From: Nectonema munidae
Lineage: Eukaryota; Nematomorpha; Nectonematoida; Nectonematidae
NCBI GenBank assembly: GCA_030549495.1
Contig: JAUIRK010000875.1
Location: forward strand, 771,501-835,500
Direction of reading: 5' to 3'
Length of the DNA stretch: 64,000 nucleotides
Positions 36,533-47,738 of the stretch are shown here, piece by piece; position 1 is the stretch's first letter; every line of letters starts with the position of its first letter. The notes under the pieces are model-generated. The model was not told the origin of the DNA. It ran no database searches and saw nothing but the letters and a program-made list of their open reading frames with translations. Both the position numbers and the translations under genes were made by a program.

Positions 36533-36577
36533 GGTAGTAATGATATACTTATTATAATTGTGCATATAAGGTTATTA

Positions 36578-36836
36578 GATATAACTAGAAATTGTAAGTT
36601 CTCTTGTATTTTGATCATCATCACTAAGCGTACACTGTGTGAAAGACCAGTTTCGGCTATTGAAGCCTCATCAGTTCCACTTTGGTGTTCAAACTATGAG
36701 GTTTGAACTGACGTCCAGTGGCTGTGCGTGAGCATCAACTAACAAGCCGTCAACACTTAGCTTTTATGATCATTATCTACTCATGTATTGAATGTACCGT
36801 TACGGTCTCAAATCAATGTAGTAGTAGTAGGGCAAA
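36578..36836 (-). mobile_element. tRNA-derived SINE, family B, copy 3
   Basis: Direct repeat of copy 2 with only scattered differences (for example ACCAGTTTCGG against ACCGGTACCGG), running to GTAGTAGTAGGGC. The close similarity and direct order suggest tandem duplication of a segment rather than two independent insertions. Confidence 0.75.
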
Positions 36837-36990
36837 AACCACGGTCTCAAATCATTGTAGTAGTAGTAGTAGTAGGGCACATTTCTCAGCATAAAGAATA
36901 ATAATAGAAGTAAGGCTGAGAAATGTGCCCTACTACTACTACATTGATTTGAGACTGTAACGGTACATTCAATACATGAGTAGATAATGA
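36766..36990. repeat. Inverted repeat of SINE B ends (palindrome)
   Basis: The end of copy 3 (36,766-36,834) and a further fragment at 36,842-36,890 face an inverted copy at 36,912-36,990 that reads GCTGAGAAATGTGCCCTACTACTACTAC and on through GGTACATTCAATACATGAGTAG. A spacer of about 20 bp separates the inner arms, so the segment can fold into a long hairpin. Confidence 0.85.
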
Positions 36991-37559
36991 TTATAAAAAT
37001 TTTAATTTTAATTTTTAACTTAACCATATTTATAAGTTACATGATTATCTCAAAGCAAATATATTTTAAATAAGGTGATACAAACAAGGGTTTACCTAAA
37101 TTTAATTTAAACAATCAAGTATTTTATTCCAGAAATCAAATATATCGCATCTTTATTCTTAGATATTCATTTTATTTAATGTTTCATTTTTTGTCGAGAT
37201 TGCTTTGAATAGCTGGAATGTTTTCACACTTTGTTGCAAATACAAACTCGAAAAATTTTGTTCAAATTGTACACCCAAAATATATTTGTAGGTAGAATAT
37301 GAAGATTATATAAGATGATTCTTTGTTTTTCTGTGTTACTAATCTAGCTTGGTAACATTTCGTTGTTAAAAATATTATTTTATGCAACAATGAATCTTAG
37401 TATAAAGTAATCAATCCAACTAACCAATTCATTTGATATAAACAAGGCTTGCTGACAATTAGCGAGATGAGAGCCTGAGAAAAATCTTTTAGCTCTTAAT
37501 CAAAAATGTATAGGATAGCGGGGTTGTGGAATATTCTAATGTAGGATAAAGGAGGCATA
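36991..37559. other. Segment repeated from ~34.3-34.9 kb
   Basis: Resembles 34,300-34,920: AATTTAAACAATCAAGTATTTTATT, GTAGAATATGAAGATTATATAAGATGATTC and TTTCTGTGTTACTAATCTAGCTTGGTAAC all have counterparts there in the same order. So both are copies of an unclassified dispersed repeat. No coding sequence is recognised. Confidence 0.55.
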
Positions 37560-38860
37560 ACTTTTTCTTAAATCATAGGATTATACGAAAACAGACACCA
37601 GGAAATTTTACATGTATGTCTGGTTTGCTTTGCAGAAATTGGTGGATTTCTTTCCATGGTATCGATTCAAAACTTTTCCTTTGAAAAGCCACCTCATGTT
37701 TGAGTGCAGCAAGAATTTTTATAATTTGGAATCATTTTCTTTGGATAACTCAGAAAACAAATAAGACATTTGATGAAATACACTATTTTAATGAAATCAT
37801 TGACAATATTACTCAACTCATCAGGTATAGGGCTTAGCGATGAATAGTGCAATTGGACCAATTACATCTGAAAATTTTTGCTTAACCAGAGTCTAAAAAC
37901 TAGAAACACAAGAAATTTCCAAAGCGCGGTCAGTACATACTCTAAGTGCATGTTCTGACTTAATGCCATGTGCAGTAAAAAATTGTCCGTCTTGTCAAAT
38001 ATTTATCTTGAAGTTGTTCTAATGCTAAAAGTTTTGCAAAAAAACTATGAGGTGCTTGTAATATACATATTGTACGTAAGCGCAAAGCTGAGCTAAAATT
38101 GCACCATCTGTCGTTTCATCAAGCTAAATTGCAAATGTAATTTTCAATTATGATACTTTCTCGGTAGCTCTTTTTTCATTAGAAATTTATTTTCTTCATT
38201 GTATGCTTGAAAAAACTTTTTTAAGGATTTTATTTTGAACAGATTTTTTCCTCTCTCAAAGCTTTCTGATTAAAGAATCTTCTTGATGATCTTAGATTTT
38301 TTTATCAGTATCGAGTATTTTATTATCAGGTCTAAATATTTGTCAACCAATCTCAGTTCAATGATTTATTTTCTGATGAATCCATTCATCATGTTTTTGT
38401 TCAATTATAAAAGGTTGCCCACCTTCTTCATCTAAAACATTCTCTCTTTCATGCAAAAAGAAAAAGATAGACAAATTAAATTTAAATTAAAAATATCTTA
38501 ATAGTGACTAAATTCTCACATATTGGCATCTGTGCTATTTTTGATAACTCTAACCTATTCTAAATTTTCAGATTTAGCTAAATGTTAATTATAATCCTAG
38601 AGGATAAGCTAGAGATTTAAATATTTTTCTTTTGTAAAAGAGGAACTTCTTTTTAACAGTCAAAATATTTTTTGAAGCACCCAATATTAGGTAATTACAG
38701 CACTTCATAGTTCATTGGAACATGATAGATTTTCCATTTAGTCAAGTAATTTATTAGTTATATAACTAATATATAACGATTTTTTGAAAAAAATTGACAG
38801 GACTGATTTTCAGGCATACATCACTAATTAAATTCCACTTCCAGATATTTTTTAATCGTA
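37560..38860 (-). mobile_element. Decayed hAT transposase, ZBED5/FAM200-like
   Basis: Minus-strand pieces include LVKQKFSDVIGPIALFIA and LHSNMRWLFKGKVLNRYHGK; the latter matches the hAT signature LHTEVRWLSRGKVLNRV of the ZBED5/FAM200 group. Many stops and shifts leave no long frame. Homologous DNA occurs at 12.83-13.91 kb. Terminal repeats were not found. Confidence 0.6.
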
Positions 38861-39720
38861 TTAGACAAAATGGAGTACAGAAATAAAATAAGCATAGTCG
38901 ATTTGGTATAAAAACAGATATTTTATTTGAAAGAGATTTAATTTTTTTGAAAATATTTTTGGAGACAATATATAGAAGTAAACCGCAAAGCTGATTGAAG
39001 CTTTCAGATATCTTAAAACCATAAATCCCAAAACTGAGTGCAAATATGAAACCAGCATTTTCTATTTGGTATAAAAACAGTTATTTTATTTCAATTTCAA
39101 AAATATTTCTATAGGCTTTAGATGTAAATCGAACATTTGATTGGCACTTTGAGATATTTTAAAACCTCTAAATGCAAAAACTGATTTCAGAAATAAAACT
39201 AGCATTGTTTATTTGGTATAAAAACATATATTTCATGTAAAATTAGAGAGATTATATTTGGAGATAGTTTTCAGAAATAAACCGCAAATTTGATTGACAC
39301 TGATAGATATTTTAAAACTCTAAATGCGAAAACTGTGTACAAAAATGAAACTAGAATGATCGATTTATTATAAAAACATATATTTCATGTTAATTTGAAT
39401 AAATATTTTTGAAGACAAATTTTAGAATAAACGGCAAATTTGATTGATACTTAAAGGTATTTTCAAATCCTAAATGTAAAAAATTAACCTAGAAATGAAA
39501 CCAGCATGGCTAATTTAGTATAAACATATATTTTATGTAAAATTTGAAGAAATGTTTTGGAAACAGTTTTTAGAAATAAACCGCAAATTTGATTAATACT
39601 TATAGGTATTTTCACATCTTAAATGTTAAAAATAAATCCAGACATGAAACCAGCATGACTTATTAGTATAAAAAAATATATTTTATGTAAAATTTGAAAG
39701 AATATTTTATTATATATATT
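38861..39720. repeat. Tandem repeat, ~150-bp unit, about six copies
   Basis: Diverged units begin at GTATAAAAACANATATTTTA near 38,910, 39,068, 39,215, 39,367, 39,521 and 39,663, giving spacings of 142-158 bp. Each unit also has AAACCGCAAATTTGATTGA, then TTTTAAAACC or a similar run, then GAAACCAGCAT in the same order. Copies differ by many substitutions and small indels, so it is an old minisatellite/satellite block. Confidence 0.85.
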
Positions 39721-41219
39721 TTTGATCAATCAAAATTTTGATTGATATTTTCTATAAAGTAACGATGATTATTTAAAAAATTAAATATGTAAAGTTTTAT
39801 GCGCTCAAAACTGTATATAATTATAAATATTCAAGGTCGAATATAATATAGACACTAAGGTATAAGGTTAATTACACATAATTTTAAAATTTTGGTTAAA
39901 AAAATTAATTTTTGATTGACAGTTTTTGACATGAAATCGCCATTGAACTACCATTAAAATGGTCTCAAAAGATACAGCTTGCGATTTTAGGGAAAGTCAT
40001 AAAATTTAAAGTGATATAATTAAGGATATTGTTCAATTAATTTTTTAGTGAAAGGGAGATGTTTTACAATCAAGCAGCCCCCAGCACTAATAGGTAAAAG
40101 AATACATGACATGGTAAAACCCAAGTATTTGGAAGGAAGGAAAATTCATTGTTTAAACATAAAATTTAGATATGATAAGAAAAGTTTCATTTGTATCAAA
40201 TATACATTAAAGGTCAGTGCCGCTTATAAATCTATATTTAATTAAATAAGTGATTATAGCAAACATTAAGATAATAAAAAACAAACACATGTTAAAAAGT
40301 AAATAAAAAAAGAAAAATATTAAAAATAAATGATATATAGTATATATAAAGATATGTGGAAAATAAATAAAGTAAATCTACAAATTAAAGTAAGTAGATA
40401 AACAAGTATATATATGTAGTATATTGTAAGTAAGTGTATATGTTTATATATATGTATATTAACAATATGTAATCATGACTATGAAAGAAAATGATAACAA
40501 ACATGGCATGATTTATCTAGGCAAATAGAGTTGTATTCATTGATGAACATTATTTTGAGCTTGTTTTTAAAAACATGAATATTATCGGAAAAAGAAAGAT
40601 GGTGAGAGAGCATCAAGTTGACAAGTTTTGCAATTGATTTTGAATGGAATGGATTGATGCCTTGAAAAGGGCAAAGGCACTGACTCAAACAAGGATTCTA
40701 TTTTTTTTAAATATTGGAGAAATCTCAGTTAAGATCTCCTTAACGAAAGAGTATGATGCAAACAATAAGATTGAATTTTTAAAAGTTATGTTTTTAGGAT
40801 TTTTTAATGTTTTTTCGAATGATTGCTAATGGTAAATCATTTACTTTTTAAAAAAATTTTGTTACTAATAATAAATGTTTTGTTACTAATTTTTCATTTA
40901 GATCCTTAACTTTGTTTTCAAAAAGCTAATTTCTTATTCCTTTAGCGATTTTTTCAAGATCGAGTTTTTTAGTTCCTTCAATCCCAGTTTTTTAAGACCG
41001 AATTTTTTGCTTACCATTTTTTTATGATTTCAATAATTTTTTCTTTATTCATATTTAAAATTAAGTGAAAAATATTTTCTTGATTGTGCACCTTTTTATT
41101 TATTTTTTGAAGCAATTGCAATGCATATTTATTAAAATGAGTGTTTTGGATTGGTCTGAAAAAAAGGGCTTGCATATTACTACGTTTATGAAAAATTAAA
41201 TTGTTAACAACGATTTATA
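39721..41219. other. AT-rich, no gene recognised
   Basis: No recognised gene. Open stretches at 40,048-40,245 (plus) and 40,479-40,688 (minus) give unrecognised peptides; the latter ends FKNKLKIMF, faintly like a LINE C-terminus, which is too little for a call. There are TA-rich runs near 40,330-40,460. Confidence 0.35.
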
Positions 41220-41516
41220 GTGTTTTTAGAAAATGAAATATAACTGTATAGTTTGCAAAAAGGTTATCGTTTTTCCCCCATCTATTGTTCTATTTGTAGG
41301 ATTCATTTCCACTCTACCCTTGAAGACTAGTCTGCTGAACAATCAGATTTTTTTTACCATTGTCTAAAGTATAATCAATTAAAATGTAATTTTAACTATG
41401 CCTTATCTTTGAAAAGATTATTTTTAATTTCTTCCGTTGATCAAATTGAAAGTTTGCTACAAGTTATAATAATTAAAGAAAAGATCAAGTCTGTTTAAAA
41501 ATTTATGATTCTGATT

Positions 41517-41960
41517 TAGCTCCCTTTTATACGACTGGTGATGGGAACTGTTTGTTTAACGTAGTTTCCTTAATTTTCTTCGGAAATGAAAAACTATCCA
41601 CAGAATTAAGACTGAAAACAGCAATCGAAATGAACTGTAATAAAAGTTTTATGAAATTTGTACAAGAATTCCAAATATTGAAAAATGTTACATACGGTTC
41701 ATGAGGAGTGCAATCTTTGTGTTGACAAAACATGGTGTTCATCTTACTCAATGAAATCTTTTGCCACAATTGTTGGTCAAACAATTCAATCAATTTACCC
41801 TACTGTTAATGGAAAAAATGATAAGATATTTGGTATATTAAATACTATTTTCTATCCTAGATATAATAACATCTCTTCTGAAGTAGTTTTAAAAGTTTTA
41901 TGGACCTTGATGAGTATCATGATTTAAAAAAACGAAAAAATTAATGTATAGTGGAAGCCG
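41517..41960 (+). pseudogene. OTU-protease-like fragment
   Basis: Contains TTGDGNCLFNVVSLIFFGNE, where D-G-N-C is the catalytic Cys motif of OTU-fold cysteine proteases, followed by STELRLKTAIEM. Further along is YPTVNGKNDKIF and WKPNHFVPLV, where the His of NHF is the likely partner of the Cys. OTU domains occur in cellular deubiquitinases and in several kinds of mobile element. The surroundings make the second more likely. The fragment is degraded. Confidence 0.6.
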
Positions 41961-43303
41961 AATCATTTCGTACCATTAGTTTTCGATACAAAAACTTGCT
42001 TTTTGGTTGAAGAAGACAAAGAAAATTCATTTTTAAGCAAAGAAAATCAAAAAATTTTATCTACAAGTTATCAAAATACTGTTAAAAAAGATCGATCTTT
42101 TTTGCAATATTGGATGTCCTATCAAAATAGATAATTTTTATCTGTCTTAAGTCTGTTTAAGTTATTTAATTATAATGAAAAAGTTATATCTAGTATACAA
42201 CGTATTAGAAAGTTAATTTTTTACAATAATTAAAAAATTTAATTGTGAAAAAATTCCTTTTGTGATAGTTGTGGAGTTTGGGGCACTAAATCAAGCGAGA
42301 AATCTTTTATATTAAAAATGAATGAGATTCTTATACTTTAATAAAGAATCCATCTGGTATATTTGAAACAATAAAAAATGTATTCTAGCCTCTTGAGTGG
42401 CAGTCTGTGCATAGCAATTTAATTATTTTAAAACAATACTATATCACCATGAAAAGAAGCAAAAATTATAGAAGAAAGATTACTTTATTTTCTCAATTTC
42501 CAGGAAATGAAAAAAATATCAAAGATAAGTTAATTGTATGAAAATCTTCTAGAATATGCAAAAGAAAATATTTGTTTGCACGGAAATTATAAAACATTTC
42601 ATGAATAACTTAGGATGCCAGAAGAAACAAAAAATTCAATCAAGGAGGAAATAAAATTGAATAATCAAATGAAAGAAATATATCTGAAAGGAGAAAAAAT
42701 TGGTCCAAATCAACCTAGAAATACTAGGACAATTTATAATATAAGAAATTCACTGAAAAAAGAACTTTTGCTGCAAATATTAATATCACAGATGATATAA
42801 ACATTTTATTATATTTACTGAAAATTCTTACTTTAAATCTTTGAGTCAGGATGCTGGAAAAAGTTCAATCGTTATATGTTACACGGAAACACAGCTCATA
42901 CACATGAAAAATTGTGTTTATAATTTAAATTCTAGTATGTGCAATTTAGGTTATGACATTTTGTAAAATTAAAAACCTGTATCAAAAAAAGATGAACTTT
43001 TACTTTTTATTTGATAAAATTATTTTTATTCTGTTGAATTTAAAAAAAAGATTACGCGCATCTTGAATTTTTTTTGCGATGGTGTGACAACATTTATCCT
43101 TTGATCAAAAAAATTCTTCAAAACAGTGGCGGTTTTTCTTGTGGATAAATTTACTTCTGAACATAATTTGACTGCAGTCTTGGTTGTTTGTTATTTTTTA
43201 AAAGAAACAAGTTTCTCTTCAAAACATGAATCTGTATCTGATTCTTCTGCATCTGTATCATTAAAATTATAAGATTGAAACTCCACTGATGAAGAAGTTT
43301 TTT

Positions 43304-43819
43304 TTATTCATTTAGAAGGATGGATTTCTGACAAAGGCGCAATTTCTTTTGTTGTATATCCAATTTGCCATTAGAATAAATTTGCTGTAAGTAAAAATCT
43401 TTGTCTGTTTTACAGAGCCACACGCGAGTTTTTTTAGTTATATCAAAAATAGAAAAAAGATTTTTTTCATACTCTTCATTATGTCTTTTTTTGTAATTTT
43501 CAAATTTTTCTATTAATTTATTTATTTTTGAAACAAGTTGTTGTTGTTTAAATATATAGGGAAAATTAAACTTCAACCAAAGATTTGATAATTCTTCTGA
43601 ATTTTTATTTACTCGATTAGATTTACTTTTTATTTAATCAAAAAGCACTAAAAATCTTCTGACAATATTCTTATTTAGAGGAAGCTTACACATCAAATCA
43701 AGTTCTTCTTGGATTTCGGGAATGTTCAAACGTGGTTTTGTTTTTCTTTTCAAATTATTTGTCCATGCAGGAGAAGTTAAATTAGCTTTTTCTGAGGATA
43801 TTTTATTTTTATGACTCAT
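43304..43819 (-). pseudogene. Remnant of a repeated helical protein family
   Basis: Begins MSHKNKISSEKANLTS and includes KKRHNEEYEKNLFSIFDITK, resembling a family with an LFDI(S/A)HA-type motif that I recall as repetitive in hydra, aphids and other invertebrates. The sequence is rich in Lys and Glu and probably helical. Function unknown. It is in at least two pieces. Confidence 0.4.
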
Positions 43820-44087
43820 TTTTATACTTGAATAAAAATATTTTTTGAAGAAAAAATTTAAAAAAAAATTTCTGCAAAAAAACTACAAAAAGTTGTTTTA
43901 TATCACGTGTATATGATATATCATTTTTCTTTTATAAAAATAACTTAAAATTTCTTAAACTTTCTTTTTTTATATTTTTTTAAGGAAATTTTACAAATTA
44001 TGCTATGCCCGTGATGTTTTTTTAAATTTATATAAAATGCTTCGTAAAAATCGATTTAGTAATAAAAAATCCATTCAAAAACACATC

Positions 44088-44116
44088 AGGGTTTTGTTTT
44101 TTTCAACAAAACCTGT
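44088..44116. repeat. Short hairpin
   Basis: CAGGGTTTTGTT and AACAAAACCTG are complementary across a short T/C loop. It lies about 270 bp past the start of the minus-strand remnant above and could be structure at or near an element end. Confidence 0.5.
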
Positions 44117-44325
44117 AAAGTCGTAATTTTTTTAGGATAAAGTTATGCCTTTTTTTTGCTTTCTTTGAATTATATTGGAAAAAAATATAAACTTGATTGT
44201 TTATATATTATTATAGCTGTCACTATATTTATAAACATTCTAATAAATCATAATACAATTAGAAAAGAGTAACAAATTTAGAAGAATTTTTTTTGGTGCA
44301 AAAAAGTTGATAATAAATTTATTCT

Positions 44326-44600
44326 TTATAAATAAGTTTTTATGAATATAATGGCTTCTACAATATCTTTCTTCATTGAAGACTTTAGATCCGACTTGAT
44401 TATCTTCAAAAAGAATAGTCTTTCAACACTCACTTGTGTTGAAAGATTAACTATAAGTGTAACAGCTACATCTCTTAAGATTTCAGGATAACCCTGAATA
44501 CGTTCTTCCAAAAGTAATGTATCCTCACCATCATACTTCTCTATCTCATCCAATGTTTTGTATAAGTCACTCAGATTTACTAGGGCATCATACTTAATAT
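44326..44600 (-). mobile_element. hAT C-terminal domain remnant
   Basis: The minus strand reads VSVERLFFLKIIKSDLKSSM, the hAT dimerisation signature, with YPEILRDVA before it. The same domain with the same IIKSDLRS wording occurs at 22.87-22.99 kb, so the two are relatives. Nothing upstream of the domain is recognisable. Confidence 0.7.
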
Positions 44601-46246
44601 ACTAAAAATTAATTCACGGCGAAACTAACTTAAGTTTAGAAACTTTTTTATTTTGATTTTTTATGCTTTGTAACATATTTATGCTTGTGAACCTTACACC
44701 CGTCTCCGACTACACTCACCCACATATAAGGAAGAACACCATATCTCATCACTTAAACCTGGCATCAACTGACACTTCAAATCCTAATCTAATAATTACT
44801 AAGCATATTACCCAGTCAATTTTTCATACACCTTCTTAATGAGACATTCCTCCTCGTTAGCTTAATCCCCTATCATCCGATATCCAATCCTCATACGTTT
44901 CCTTATTGCTAAAAAATCACTCTAGCCTTTACATATTTCAGGACAGATTCTTTTACTCTACCACCCTCCCCTTTCACTCCACTCCTGAAGAAAAGCGTCT
45001 GCTTTGAAAAATAATTTAATTCCTTTTATATTTTAATCATCCTATAAATAAAATGGTACTATCAATTGTTTAATGTAATTTTTGTACAAGATTTTTATTA
45101 CTCTTATTATTTTATGTAAAATTTATCGCTAAACTTAAATCTCATATTTAAATTTATTTGTTATATTTTCAAAAATGTTTGAAATGTAGGTTAAAAAGAC
45201 GAAGAATTCTAAATAACATATTCATTTAATATAAAAAATTGATTTAATAAAATATTGTAAATTTGAGTAGAGGCTTATTAAGTATAGGTAGGGGCACTTT
45301 CTCCTCTGCATCAGCAATATTTTATAAAATTTTAATATATAAAATGATATAAATTTTTCTCAACTTGAAATAGAGTTGAATCTCCTTCCATGTATTTTGA
45401 AACAAAGCGTTCTAAAAGTGTCGGACTTTCCAGCTCACAATTTTTGCTTCATCTGACACAAAATTTACTTAAGTTATTCATTTACTCTCTCTTAATTAGT
45501 TATAATTTTTAAAAATAATATGACTGCAAAAAAGTAGAATTTATTAATACTCACAAGATTCTTATGAACGTTGGTGAAGCTTTGTTTTTTTCGTTTAGTC
45601 CGAGTTGGAAACAATTTTTTACTGCATTGGGCCAAAAATTTTAAAAATCAAGGTCCGCGGACGGATCACAAATACCAACACTTGACCCTGTGTAAATCTT
45701 GTATATCATATCTAAAGTAAACCAGTCAAGAAGGTTAATTTCCGTTACAAAATTTGAAATATTTTCTTTTTGGAGACGCTATATAATTTTATTCTTGTGT
45801 TTAAATGAGGTATACTTTCAGTTTGTTTTTTTGTCATTCAAGGATTAATTAGACAATTTCTCTTGAAAGATTTGTACCAAGCAAATTAAGTATAATTTAT
45901 TCTAAGCTTATTTATAGCTTTATTCTAAGTTAAGCTTGCGCCGCCTTTCTTTATAAATAAATGATTGTGACTTTCTAACTTACAATAATACTAATTTACG
46001 GCATTTTGTACATACACGTATATCAGAGTGCGGGCGCTATAAAAACCCTAACGAAAGTGATTTGCCCAAGGGAGTGGCTTTTTCCACCCCTGGTTTGGAT
46101 ATAAAATTTAGTATTGCTGTCCAAATTTGAATTCATTAAAGTTTACAATTCTTTTTATTAAATCAAGTAGTATTATCGTGAATCGCTCTGTTTTAATAAT
46201 TCATAGATTGACAGAGAGTTAATTATTTGATAAAGATGAGCAAAGA
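44601..46246. other. No gene recognised; pyrimidine-rich patch
   Basis: 44,690-45,000 is C-rich on the plus strand and ends CCACTCCTGAAGAAAAGCGTC, reminiscent of 3' regions of non-LTR elements. No coding motif supports this. The rest is A+T-rich. Confidence 0.3.
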
Positions 46247-46322
46247 AGGCTTGATGTTGGATCGAACCCAAGATTTTGTGCTATCAAAACCCAGTTGATC
46301 TAGCCAACCTTACTCGCACACG
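46247..46322 (-). mobile_element. tRNA-derived SINE, family A, head only
   Basis: Only the tRNA-like head remains: the minus strand has TAAGGTTGGCTAGATCAACTG then TTGGGTTCGATCC, a perfect B box. The tail seen in other copies is missing. Confidence 0.65.
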
Positions 46323-47614
46323 TTTAGTTAGTTTTAGCAGGAACTAGTAACTATATTGGCTTTTGATTTTATAATAACGTTCATTTTGTGTTGAAAAATG
46401 TTTAATATTGGAATTTAGCGAGGACGATATTATGACGATGATTTTTAATTAAAAATAAATCTAAGTCATATATTTACCAATTAATTAAAGATTGTGGTTT
46501 TTAATCAAATGAATGGAAACAAAATATTTAATATGTCTATCATGGTTGCTGTTAAATTAAGTAAAACAGTCGCGCTTAATTTGGCATAAATCTATTTATT
46601 CAAATGAGAAATATCTGTTTGGGTGCCATGTCTGTTTTTCGTGTCAATCACAAAAAAACAAATATAATTGTCAAAACTCATCAAAGTTTTGCCATTGACA
46701 AAAATAAATTGAATAAAGAAACAAGTTGTTTTTATAACAAATTCTTTCTGCCATACCATTTTGTTCTCCTTAATTAAACTTTAACAAATTCAGATGATAG
46801 CTTTTTTCATTGTATTTGATATGAATTTCTAAAATCGCCATCATCTGGATGGCGTCAGGATGGGCATCCGACTAGTAAAACTTTGCCAAAACTTTCACAA
46901 CTATGGATAAAAAGTTCAAAAATTGGCGCGATACAGCCAAAAGTACCTGGTGGGTTTCACCAATTTCCTACTTCAAAAGAATATTGATAAAAATTGCAAA
47001 GAGAGTAATAAGAGAGCAAAGAGATTTAAGGGGTAAGGTTTTATAGGAGTAGGAACGGTTATAGACCAAAGTCGACATATGCCGACTTTACAAAATATAA
47101 TCGTCTTTGTTTATTAATGCTTTTTAATGCAAATCTTCTGCCTTATACTAGCTATCTTCTGATATTATTATTCTTGCGTTAACGGGAGTAAGATATAATT
47201 GATAAAATAATAATTAATGTAAATATGTTAATGATAGGATAATAGAGGTTGACATTTGCATAAATAATGAGATATGGTCTTTTGTATCAGTATATGCTCC
47301 TCAGGTGGGGCTTGGAAAAAATTTAAGGAAAACACTTATCTTAATTTAGACAAAATAGTTAATAAAAAAATCAAGAAATCATAAATAGGTTAATCAAAGT
47401 TAATCTTTTAATGAAGAAATTGTGAATTCAATGTATTTATTCTTGTATTACAGAGGACTTTAAAAATATGCCAAATGTAAATAAGACATCTCTTAACAAG
47501 AAAAATTGAGAAAGTGAAGAATAAAAAATGGTGAACAAACTTTGTAAAAGTAAAGCGAATTTCATAAATAGTAAAACTGGTTCACCTACTTTTCAACTAG
47601 TAAAGATTTTTTTG
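46323..47614. other. AT-rich, nothing recognised
   Basis: No gene, RNA gene or repeat boundary recognised. Confidence 0.4.
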
Positions 47615-47738
47615 TGAGGTTGTTTTCATCGAGAAGGTACAATATCGAACTATGAGAAAGTAGGGTTGATGTGGGATCGAACCCAAGACCTTGAGTTATT
47701 GAAACCCAGTACCTAACCAACCTTACTCACGCCCCCTT
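47615..47738 (-). mobile_element. tRNA-derived SINE, family A, copy 5
   Basis: Well-preserved pol III head on the minus strand: GGGGGCGTGAGTAAGGTTGG, then the A-box region GTTAGGTACTGGG, and the B box TTGGGTTCGATCCCAC. The body on the plus strand is TGTTTTCATCGAGAAGG. The distal GGTACC tail is lost. Confidence 0.75.

Larger units (their letters stand above)
41220..43825. mobile_element. Unclassified decayed element with OTU-like fragment
   Basis: Two sets of coding remnants converge. The plus strand (about 41,220-43,000) holds the OTU-like piece described separately and, further on, a piece resembling the sequence seen after OTU domains in multi-domain proteins of cnidarians and arthropods. 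The minus strand (43,304-43,825) holds a charged, helical protein remnant. Both belong to families I remember as highly repeated in invertebrate genomes, so I infer a mobile element. Its superfamily and ends are not established. It is broken in many places. Confidence 0.45.
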
